This document shows positions 1 to 8,867 of a stretch of 64,000 bases of DNA, piece after piece; positions within the stretch are counted from its first letter, which is position 1, and each line of letters opens with the position of its first letter. The position numbers were made by a program, and so were the translations under genes. Source of the DNA: Ryuthela nishihirai (Eukaryota > Arthropoda > Arachnida > Araneae > Heptathelidae); the NCBI GenBank assembly GCA_038380435.1, contig JAWZYU010000020.1, forward strand, positions 48,082,307 to 48,146,306, given 5' to 3'. Under the pieces are notes generated by a model, which saw only the letters and a program-made list of their open reading frames with translations, did no database searches and was not told the origin of the DNA.

Positions 1-160
1 TTGGCTTTACTGTAACCTCCTGCATGTAATAGATTATTATAATTATTATTTAATGCAGATTAACTTAACAACTGCTTCGTAATGTAATTAATATGCTTTA
101 AATAAGTTTTTTATATTGATTATTAATAGTCAATCTTTCGAAAAACCTTTATCCCGGAAT

Positions 161-516
161 AAATGTTGCAGTTTAAAAATACAAAATGCGACTTTTAAGC
201 CAAAATATGGAGCTATTTTAATGTACGAATAAATTCAAAATGGTATAAAAGCGCAATTTACGCATAGATAATTATTAATGAATCTGCTTAAGTCAAAGAC
301 TGCAAATGATAAATAATATAATAATAATTATATATTATATAATATATAATAATATATAATTAATGATAATAAATGTTGCAGTTTAAAAATACAAAATGCG
401 ACTTTTAAACCAAACTATGGAGCTATTTTAATGTACGAATAAATTCAAAATGGTATAAAAGCGCAATTTACGCATAGATTAATTAATCTGCTTAAGTCAA
501 AGACTGCAAATGATAA
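161..516. repeat. Direct duplication, about 145-bp unit in two copies
   Basis: The block at 161-312 recurs at 371-516 with only a few substitutions and one short indel. The copies are separated by a TA-rich spacer (about 313-370) of TATAATA-type simple sequence. The unit contains GCGACTTTTAA and AAGCGCAATTTACGC and encodes nothing recognisable. It could be a segmental duplication or two copies of an unnamed dispersed repeat; no terminal inverted repeat is visible. Confidence 0.8.
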
Positions 517-1445
517 CGCAACTGAAGCCACTGTAGTTAACTGACGTATAAATTTCACGATGTAAAAAATACTCTTTTAACCAGAGGTCGAAATCAGTAA
601 AGTTACATAATTTTCTCTTTTTCCAGTTCAGCTTCAAACGGTGACTTAACTTGACAACATTTTTCTCTACCTTCCGAAGAAAAATACTTATTTTTTTCAC
701 AAAGCGTTTCAAACGAACAATGTGGGAACTCGCCCATTTTTAACAAGGATTCTGCACGCTGTTGTTGCTAAAGTTTCCTTTTTTCCTCTCTCTCTCTCTA
801 CTTTTGTTTCCCTTTTCCTATCCCTCCTCCTTCTGCATCGCTCATTACCGAGCTCACCGGCAATGGTGAAATTTCTCTTTGCTTTCCACACTTGCACTAA
901 AGACATCAACAGCGTCATTTATGTCTCTTGCTTTCTGCCTATCTTTTCTTTCTCCATAAACAGACTCTTTGAAAGTAGTTTTCTCTTCTCTCATTAGTGA
1001 CGAGCTCTTGAATTCTCTTAACAGTCATCACAAGAAAGCAGTGAACGAAATGCATTCTCGTCGTCTTCATCAGTGATGCACACTCATTTCTCTGAAGACT
1101 TTAATTATAAAATTAAACCGAGAGATGGAACTTTCTGGGAAGCCTAATAAGCTGAGGAAATTAGGAAACTAACCATTATGGACGTTTCTATTATCTATTT
1201 AATTTCTTCTAGTTCTTTCATAGGGAGATGCGAAGTATAAAAAAGATGTTGGAAGCAGATTTTGAAAGAGAATTTCATCAGTTAGCTAATGGTGTTTTTG
1301 CCTTTCTTGAAATATTTTTCGGGAGAAGACGAATGAATTTCAAAACGATCGTGATTTTATTTGACATTTTCAAAGAACCTTGGGGAAACTTAGTTATGAA
1401 TTAATAAGTTTTGGGAAAGTATATAAGGATAGGTTTGTACCGTAA
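517..1445. other. No recognisable gene; short CT microsatellite
   Basis: This stretch has a pyrimidine-rich tract with a (TC)n run near 785-800. Overlapping open frames of 69-91 codons at 709-997 are low-complexity (Ser, Leu and Phe rich on one strand, Arg, Lys and Glu rich on the other), as expected from a CT-rich tract. I see no domain, splice structure or RNA gene. Confidence 0.5.
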
Positions 1446-1661
1446 GCCGTCCCGTGGCCGAGTGGTTAGCGCGCTTAGCTACTGATCTACGGGACCTGGG
1501 TTCGAGCCCCGGGTAAGGCATGGCTGTTTGTGTCGTTTTTCTGCTGAGGTCCTGCCATCCTCTCAGACCTTCTACTATGGCATATAAACTGACAGGCTCC
1601 CGTCAGACCTCTGTGGCAAGCAGCTGCTTGAGGGGGTATTTATAATTTATTCATTTTATTT
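1446..1661 (+). mobile_element. SINE-B copy 1, near full length
   Basis: tRNA-derived SINE of about 215 bp. Pol III box A TGGCCGAGTGG is at 1455-1465 and box B GGTTCGAGCCC near 1499-1509. The body runs through TCCTGCCATCC and CTGACAGGCTCC to AGCAGCTGCTTGAGGGGG, followed by a T/A-rich tail of TTTAT type. The box A context GTGGCCGAGTGGTTA is that of tRNA-Ser/Leu. The sequence before box A cannot pair with the end of the head as an acceptor stem, so this is not a working tRNA gene. It serves as the reference copy for the other SINE-B entries. Confidence 0.88.
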
Positions 1662-2434
1662 GTATCGTAATTGTGTTTTTGGTGTTTACGTTACCGTCGT
1701 AAAAATTTGCAAATGATATATTTCTCGAAATCAAAAGTTTTAAAACTATAGTGAAAAATCAGGTATCTCTTTACTGTACAGAGAAATTTCGGTATTAAAA
1801 ATAATCAGTAATACTTTACGAGCAGAAATCGCATTGTATTAAAAGAATAAGAATAAATAAATTATTGGACTCAAAGGGAGAAATTATGCGTTCATTCATT
1901 TGCATCCTCGAAACATAATCAGTAAATTTTACGAGTTTTTTTTTCAGCATTTCTGCGCATAGTTACAGCTTGCATACTATTCGATAAATGTCTGCTTTTC
2001 CAAGCTCAGTTATATATTTTTTCACATCTGCGTCTGAGTGATGGAAGTGAACTGTCACAGTTGTCATACGAACCTGCAAACTTCAGTTTACTAAGTTGGA
2101 AAGCAATTAAATGCTTCACATCAAATTACTAATGCTATATGTGTGTTTTTTCAATTGAGATATCGCACTGTTTATTCTCTGTGGTATATTATAGGGTCCT
2201 TTCAAAGACGAATAGGTTGCCTGAAGTGATTGTTTTGTCTTCCAATTCCTTATATTCAATTTTGCTTGATAATTCTTTTTTTATCGCATTGTTCTTACCT
2301 CATAAGCAAAAAATCAGGAACAAACTAGTGCTAGAATTTCAAGTGTTCTCTGCAATTACTTAAATTCTCTACGTGTTATTATTTACATTTTTAATGAAGC
2401 TAAATTATATATTTATCTAGGAATGTTTACCAAC
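1662..2434. other. AT-rich, nothing recognised
   Basis: No tandem repeat, SINE head or transposase similarity is apparent. A 74-codon open frame at 2139-2363 is rich in Phe, Leu and Ser and matches nothing I know. Confidence 0.4.
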
Positions 2435-2506
2435 ATTGGTCAAAGGGACCTGGGTTTGAGCCCCGGCTAAGGCATGGATGTTTGTCTTGACGTTCTCCTC
2501 ACATCA
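2435..2506 (+). mobile_element. SINE-B copy 2, short fragment of a variant subfamily
   Basis: The fragment starts at TTGGTCAAAGGGACC and covers a mutated box B (GGTTTGAGCCC) and the following GGCTAAGGCATGGATG. It shares TTTGTCTTGACGTTCTCC with the copy at 5009-5267, whereas other copies read differently there. These two therefore form a distinct subfamily. Head start and 3' half are missing. Confidence 0.7.
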
Positions 2507-2649
2507 TGATTTGAGATTTTGTGTAAATAATAGGTATGTTTTCTCTTACCCCTCTCTTCATTTTAAATAGCATCATTTTCAGTAGAAATCAGCTCCTTTA
2601 GATACGTTACCTATTATATTTCACCAAATAAAAAAAAAGCTCGCAATTC

Positions 2650-3279
2650 AGTCTTTACTCGCTATAAAGTGTAATCGGATTACACTTTATAGTGTAATCG
2701 GATTACACTTTATAGTGTAATCGGATTACACTTTATAGTGTAATCGGATTACACTTTATAGTGTAATCGGATTACACTTTATAGTGTAATCCGATTACAC
2801 TTTATAGCGAGTAAGTGTAATCGGTGTGTAATCGGTGTATAGCGAGTAAAGTGTAAAGTGTAATCGGTGACCGATGAAAGGAGATATTAGGGGGAAAGAG
2901 ATTCCGAGACAATGATGAGGTCATTACAGCTGTGAAGAGTTGGACTGATAAGCAACCAATAAAAACGGAATAGTGTAATCCGATTACACTTTATAGCGAG
3001 TAAAGTGTAAAGTGTAATCGGTGACCGATGAAAGGAGATATTAGGGGGAAAGACTTTATAATGTAATCGGATTACACTTTATAGTGTAATCCGATTACAC
3101 TTTATAGCGAGTAAAGTGTAATCGGTGTGTAATCGGTGTATATCGAGTAAAGTGTAATCGGTGTAATCGGTGTGTAATCGGTGTATAAGCGAGTAAAGTG
3201 TAAAGTGTAATCGGTGACCGATGAAAGTGTAATCGCTATAAAGTGTAATCGGATTACACTTTATAGCGAGTAATAGTCT
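2650..3279. repeat. Palindromic 23-bp satellite array with captured mariner fragments
   Basis: Tandem 23-bp units combine GATTACACTT and TATAGTGTAATC, so each unit is itself an inverted repeat around a central G or C. About five clean units lie at 2662-2790. After that the array is scrambled with GCGAGTAAAGTGTAA and GTGTAATCGGT segments. The outer edges are inverted copies of each other: TTTACTCGCTATAAAG on the left and CTTTATAGCGAGTAA on the right. Three insertions that all begin GACCGATGAAAG (2869-2959, 3023-3053 and 3216-3227) match the mariner relic downstream, in opposite orientation. No protein is encoded. The array should form cruciforms readily. Confidence 0.9.
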
Positions 3280-3345
3280 TTGTGCAATTTTGGATTATAA
3301 GTGAAGCTTCTAGAAGCTTCATTTATAATCCAAAATTGCAGAAAG
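3278..3345. repeat. Gapless palindrome with 34-bp arms
   Basis: Immediately beside the satellite, the left arm ending in GAAGCTTCT is followed directly by its reverse complement. I count two mismatches over 34 bp and no loop. The centre reads GAAGCTTCTAGAAGCTTC. It may be a fold-back element or the product of an inverted duplication. It codes for nothing. Confidence 0.85.
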
Positions 3346-4085
3346 TTGCAATTAGTTAAAAAAAAACCTTTGCATTAAAGAGTGCTTTAGTTAAGAAGAT
3401 TTCCAGACGTTAGGGTTTGGTACATAAATCAACACCTGCAAACCAAAACGTCCTATTTCAATGAATGCTATTCTACTATCGTGCCACATCGCTAAAAATC
3501 TTTGTGTTGCTCTTAATCTATTGTGAGCTGTTGTATCAAGCGTTGCTGCGAAGAGGTGAAACCACAAAGATCGACATGAACTCGGGTGCAAAAGATTCAG
3601 TGGGCCCCATCATATGGTATAAAATGAGGGGCCTACAGCATCATGGGGACCCGATATTTTGCACTTCCTCTACTAAGAGTAGTTTCGCTCCTCTTGCTGT
3701 GTTGTCATACCTTTTCTTTTATCAATAAATTTTTAGCAATAAAAACTTGTTAAAAATGCTGAATAAAAATACTTTTGACAGTTTTTTAAACTTTATTTTA
3801 AAATAGAATGATTACAGGTTTAAAGGAAGAAATCAGATCGTTCTTTACTAGTATTTAGCATCTTTAAATTGGGTATAATATTTTATTAGAAACAATTATA
3901 TTTGTTTGAAAAGAAACTATTGGTTTTAAATTAAATAATCTCAAAAAAGAAATAAGATAATATTTATATTATTATGTTAACACAAAGTATGAGGAAGCTA
4001 TTCCAAAACTCCAATGTTCTCTGATTTTTTAAAGAAGGCAACTGAAATCTAAATTATTTCGCAACAAAAAAACATTCGTAATACT
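3346..4085. other. No recognisable gene
   Basis: AT-rich DNA with one less AT-rich patch at 3465-3700 that carries an 87-codon open frame on + with no recognisable domain. The stretch may include remains of the mariner element's 3' flank, but no terminal inverted repeat is obvious. Confidence 0.4.
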
Positions 4086-4089
4086 TATT

Positions 4090-4870
4090 TTTTTTAAAAA
4101 AAAGCAGCCTCCGTTGGCTGCGATGCACTTGTTCCAGCATTCCGGAAGTTTCTTAATTCCAGTTCAAAATGATTTTTGGTTGCTTATCAGTCCAACTCTT
4201 CACAGCTGTAATGACCTCATCATTGTCTCGGAATCTCTTTCCCCCTAATATCTCCTTTCATCGGTCCAAACAAATGCAAATCAGATGGCCAAGTCGGGAC
4301 TATGCGTTGGATGAGTCAATACATCCCACTTCGGTTTCCGTAAAGTCTCAACCGTTAAAGTAGGGTGTGAAATAGAGCGCTGCTTGGACGAGGCGTTGTC
4401 CTTGTGCTCTGGTGACAGAAGTCGTGGGACTCACTTTATTGAATTTCAGTTCGTTGTGCACAATTTCTTCAACACTCTCTATACTAATTCTAATCTCCTG
4501 TGAAAATTCGCGAATGGTTAACCGAGAATTGTCTAGGATAAGTTTTTCAATTCTGACATTGTCGGGAGTGATATAAGTTCCTGGTCTCCAAGCGTGAAGT
4601 TCGTTTTCGACCGGTATCGTCCTTCTCTAAATGATTTGGCCCAACTGTACACCCTTGCCTGTGACAAACGATCTTCTCCAAATTGGGCTCGAAGTCTGGT
4701 AAAGATTTAGGATTGGATGATTCCTTCCTTCGTGAGAAATTTCATAATTATGCGCTCTGCTTACAGTTGACTGGTGATGTGGAGAGGGGCATGACTAGTG
4801 CTCTTCGCAAGTTTGAAGATGTCTTTACTTGTCAATGAATGACTATTCACATAAATTGATTTGGGCTCGA
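4090..4870 (-). pseudogene. mariner-family transposase relic with internal deletion
   Basis: Read on minus from about 4870, the N-terminal HTH region is visible as FGEDRLSQARVYSWAKSFR, a mariner/SETMAR-type motif. A linker ending VPRLLSPEHK follows. It then jumps straight to DNASS, the block around the second catalytic Asp, then KPKWDVLTHPTHSPDLA and the C-terminal block GGKRFRDNDEVITAVKSW...QPK, ending ECWNKCIAANGGC. The first catalytic Asp block is absent, so roughly a third of the DDD domain was deleted with clean fusion of the flanks. Stops and frameshifts are also present. In the living family this enzyme excises and inserts TA-flanked DNA in the nucleus. Confidence 0.8.
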
Positions 4871-4889
4871 ACGGTAACAAAATTATCGT

Positions 4890-4992
4890 TTAAAATAACT
4901 GGTCAATGGATATCACCCTAAATAACTGGTCAATGGATATCGCCCTAAATAACTGGTCAATGGATATCGCCCTAAATAACTGGTCAATGGAT
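4890..4992. repeat. 27-bp tandem repeat, about 3.7 copies
   Basis: The unit AAATAACTGGTCAATGGATA plus TCGCCCT repeats with one substitution (A for G in the first copy's TCACCCT). The array stops about 20 bp before a SINE-B head. Its ACTGGTCAA word also occurs in the anticodon-arm region of that SINE (GGCTACTGGTCAAAG). Confidence 0.92.
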
Positions 4993-5008
4993 GATTGTTT
5001 GTATTCTA

Positions 5009-5267
5009 CCCGTCCTATGGTCGAGTGGTTGGCGTGCTTGGCTACTGGTCAAAGAGACCTGGGTTTGAGCCCCGGCTAAGGCATGGATGTTTGTCTTGAC
5101 GTTCTCCTGAGACCTCACTTGAGACTTCACTTTCCTCACAGAACTTCTCTATGACGTATAAACTAACAGCCTCCTGCCAGGCCTGTATATCCTATCAACT
5201 TTCTGTCAATACAAATGATTAGTGTAAACCTCTGTGGGATAGCAGCTGCTTGAGGGGAGTTTATTTT
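5009..5267 (+). mobile_element. SINE-B copy 3, variant subfamily with a 50-bp insertion
   Basis: The head reads CCTATGGTCGAGTGGTTGG with box A decayed by one base. Box B is GGTTTGAGCCC, as in the fragment at 2435. Compared with copy 1, extra sequence lies around 5125-5150 and again at about 5179-5228, before ACCTCTGTGGG. The 3' end AGCAGCTGCTTGAGGGG is intact. Confidence 0.82.
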
Positions 5268-6720
5268 TCATTAACACGCGTATAAGAAAGTGCCGATAAA
5301 GATCAACGTTTAGATTTGCAGATGAATACAATACAAATGTAATATCTTTTTCAATTTTAAAACCCAACAATTAACTCACAGAGTAAAAAGAGAAGCTTTT
5401 TACTTTTTCTTGAAGACAACTGAAAAGAAAAGAAATGCTCCAACGCAGGACTGATTTTACAAACAACGATGTGTACCTTTTGCATCCCCTATCCAATTTT
5501 AATCAAAATACGACTTTTTTTTCTGAAACTAAAAGTTATTAAAGCGTTCTTCTTTTCACTTTCCAAAACTTTTTGTTCACTTTCTATCACCCTTTGGACG
5601 CTTCCTCGCGAAGATCCGAATTTAAAACTGACGAGATATGACGGAACAAGACTTTTTTTCTCTCCTTTCATCTTGATGAAGACGTAGCGTTTTTATATGA
5701 AGCATTATAGGACCGCCATCCACGATGCTCTTTAAACACCCGTGATGAAGATCGATAAAGATCGGAAGAATCATCGCATCCTCAGCCTCTTGGATGTGTG
5801 TCTCCTACTATTACTCTTCGAGCGAGAGATGCTGAGATCATCTCTCTCCGTGGATGAGAGAGAGAGAGTGAGAATGGAACGGACACATTCATTTCATTGG
5901 AATCGCTGTATTTGTTTCCATGTTATCACCTCCCTTTTCTCCCCGAGCTGTGATCCAAAATGCTGACAGTGTGATCAGATTCACTTTATTTGCTACAGGA
6001 AATATGTATATAGCAGGAAATGCGCCGGACGAAATCGAAATATCGTCTCTCTTCTCACTAGATTATGTTGGCGGATTTTGCCGTAAGAGATTGCATTTTT
6101 GTTTCATTGTGTCAGCAGTTTTGACGTGTAGCAAATCCTTTTCTGGTTGCCTGACAGTACCATCGACCGTGGATGTGTTTCTGCATTTATTAAGGATTAT
6201 TACTCTTTTTTTCCTTTTCGTATTGAATTTGAATCTTTTATTTATTTTTCATCATGGATGGTCCTTTCTTTTTTCGTTGCGCTGAAACGTAAGAGGTAAT
6301 TTATATCTTTTTCAAGATATGCCATGGCAAAAATACAACAGCATTGCGCATTAAAAAGAAAGACAAAATTTAGGACTATTGTCAGAGGCATCTCAAGAAG
6401 GTTTTTCAAGTGCTCGATTATCATAATTTCAATCTTACTAAATAATAATATTTATAAACAATGGGTTGTGAGCTAAAAGTATATACTGAGTGTAGTATGC
6501 TTGTATAAAAATGAATTTTAAGGCTTATGGACTACTATTACATTGCCCATCTATCTACTCAAACACAAAACTGATATAAGTAAGAATTAAAACAAATGAA
6601 TAGTACAATAAATATAGTAATTATAGCAATTATATTAATATATATTTTATTTTACTGCTTATAGGAGTAATTTCTCTCAGAAATTGGAATACAAGGAATA
6701 TAGCGCATAATTTAAATCTT
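5268..6720. other. No recognised element; several small open frames
   Basis: The largest frame is 121 codons on + (5920-6285). It has a hydrophobic, Phe/Leu-rich C-terminal third that could mimic a membrane segment. I know no family for it, and it begins inside another frame (5742-5966). A purine-rich GAGAGAGAGAG run lies at about 5858-5868. Without transcript or homology evidence I do not call a gene. Confidence 0.4.
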
Positions 6721-6789
6721 TAACGCTCATAACGGCCGAAATTCGAAATGAACTCGTCCAAATAGTGCTATTCCTATATCTTGACGAAC

Positions 6790-7175
6790 TTAAAATATGT
6801 CAGATGTTCTTAACATCCGATCACATGTTAGGTGCTCCAACCATCTGATAATATGTCAGATATTCTCACTACGTGAAAATAAGAAGTTCTCTTATAATTA
6901 AATTGCGTGTCTGTTGCGCTTATCATCTAAAAACTGGTCAGGTGGTCTACGATATGATGTCAGATGTTCTTAGCACCTGATTAGCATGACAGATGTTCTT
7001 ATCATCTGATAACATGTCAGGTGCTCTTACCATTTCACAACATGCCACGGCTCTCTTGCCATCAATCTCACAGTTGTGATATTCTCTTTTATTAAAGAGC
7101 ACGTCAGTTGCTCTTGCATCTGGAAATATACCAAGTGTTTTTACACTCTGGTAGCATGTTAGATGTTCCTACCTC
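6790..7175. repeat. Degenerate tandem repeat, about 28-bp unit
   Basis: Words such as TCAGATGTTCTTA, CATCTGATAACATG and TCAGGTGCTCTTACC recur with about 28-bp spacing across the stretch. Examples are 6799-6826 against 6827-6854, and 6960-7050. Copies are heavily mutated and several are broken by indels, so this is an old minisatellite. Confidence 0.75.
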
Positions 7176-7184
7176 CTCATCAGT

Positions 7185-7480
7185 TTAAAACAAGGGAGAA
7201 AACGGTTAGAGACAGTGGAAAATCCATCATCAGTCAAAAAAAGAGGAAAATTAGAGGAGGTGGAAAATTCGTAATCAGTCGTAAACAAAGGAGGAAAAAT
7301 TAGAAACATTGGGAAATCCGTCATCAGTCAAAAAAAGAGGAAAATTAGAGAGAGTGGAATTCGTCATCAGTCCGAAACAAAGGAGGTAAAGTTATAGACA
7401 GGGTGAAATATGTCATTAATCCGAAACAAAGGGGAGAAAAGTTAAAGACAGTGGGAAATACAAGAGTCAATATAAAATCA
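7185..7480. repeat. Degenerate tandem repeat with alternating 44- and 49-bp units
   Basis: About six units share GAGGAAAATTAGAG and AATCCGTCATCAGTC. Short units (GTCAAAAAAAGAGG start) alternate with longer ones (GTCCGAAACAAAGGAGG start). That pattern indicates a dimer of roughly 94 bp was the unit of amplification. No coding function is evident. Confidence 0.8.
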
Positions 7481-8448
7481 TATAGAGTACAGGTTTTACT
7501 GCGCATTAGCATACATGAAAAAAAATTCTATCCCTCACCCCGATCTTTTCCTAACTCTGATAGAGTAATTAGATTTTCCTCCCCAAGTCTCTCATTTTGA
7601 TATACACTTCACGTTTTTTGTCCATTGAAAAAAATGGACCAAATAAAACTTACTGCAAATCACTGCAGTAACAGAACTAATTTTAATAGACACATATATC
7701 GACATAGAGATCAGAGAGATCATAACCGGACGAAATGGAGTACCGGGCTTTTTGTAAGTCCTTATCTTTTCCATTTCAAGTGTCTGTAGCATTGAAGTTA
7801 AAATGTAAAGAGGTATAAATTGAAAAGAATCAGAGCCCTAAGACTATTTCTTGATTTTCAAGAAATAGTTTCATCAAACATATTAATGTGACATTGTTAC
7901 ATTAAATAAAATGCAACATTTTCCACCTAATACTGGCAGCGGCACGATCGACTTCGACTGTTTCACCACCTCTGCTCTGTAACAGCTAAAATATGCATTT
8001 AATAGAGAAATATGATGAAGATAAAGATTCTAGGCTGGTAATTGTAGACCCGCCAGGGCTAGATTCTTTTCGAACCGCTCGTGTGTGAGTATGTGCAGTA
8101 GGGTATCTGTCTCTAACTTGTCAGGATGCCGCTGCTGTCTTGGCGGACGATAAACATAAAATCAGATTTTACATAAACGTATTTGATGCATTTAATGAAA
8201 AACTGAAACTCGATTTATCATCAATATTCGTTCAGTATGTAAAGAGTTGTTGAAATGGAATGTTTAATAATAAATTATCTTGCTTTATAAGATTCATTCA
8301 TAATTATCTAATATCGAAATAATCATTATGCAAACTTGAAAAATTTATATTTTATTACCTGATTTGAGACAATACGTATTATTTAAGCTTCAATAAATAT
8401 CTGAGGTAAATTCTTGTGACTTATTACTGTTGTGAAATATTCTAGATT
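7481..8448. other. No recognisable gene; one 12-bp hairpin
   Basis: Unassigned DNA. A perfect stem ACTATTTCTTGA / TCAAGAAATAGT with a 3-nt loop lies at 7843-7869. The 7920-8160 part is less AT-rich than its surroundings but has no open frame worth noting. Confidence 0.4.
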
Positions 8449-8867
8449 CCGTAATTCATTGCAAAATTCCCCGCCCTGCCCACGGTCAGTAGGGTGCCGA
8501 TGGGCTTGGAAAGGCCGCCGTCCGTCGGATGGGACGTTAAGCCGTGGCTCCGTGTGCTGGAGAGCCATACCCTGTGCACGTTAAAGAACACGCTGGATGG
8601 CCTTGACGGGAGGCTACCATCTGTCTGCTGTTCCAGTGCTGTTCCAGTGGGTCTCCTCCCCCAACCTTCTCTGAGCCTTCGGGGTCCATGTGACCTGGCC
8701 ATTTAGCCCATGGTGTGCAAAAAAGTGCCGCTCAGAGGTAAAACAACCCAACCCGTAATTCATCCAACCTTCTCTGAGCCTTCGGGGTCCATGTGACCTG
8801 GCCATTTAGCCCATGGTGTGCAAAAAAGTGCCGCTCAGAGGTGAAACAACCCAACCCGTAATTCATT
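8449..8867 (+). mobile_element. SINE-A, 5'-truncated, with target-site duplication and duplicated 3' end
   Basis: The copy starts within the body (AAAATTCCCCGCCCTGCC) without the tRNA head and runs to AAAACAACCCAACC. The flanking 12-mer CCGTAATTCATT is at 8449-8460 and again at 8856-8867, a target-site duplication. The last part of the SINE (CCAACCTTCTCTGAGCC to the tail) plus most of that 12-mer occurs twice in tandem with a period of about 103 bp. Three copies of the target word therefore exist. 5' truncation with a target duplication is the signature of LINE-driven retroposition. Confidence 0.92.

Noticed and set aside
1446..1520. True tRNA-Ser/Leu gene
   Set aside because: Box A and B are good, but there is no acceptor stem pairing, no proper variable arm, and the same head recurs in about ten copies with a common 130-bp SINE body.
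2662..2820. CRISPR-like array
   Set aside because: Units are contiguous 23-bp palindromes without unique spacers, in eukaryotic-type DNA.
5920..6285. 121-codon open frame as a gene
   Set aside because: Overlaps another frame, has low-complexity hydrophobic composition, no recognised domain and no splice or expression evidence.
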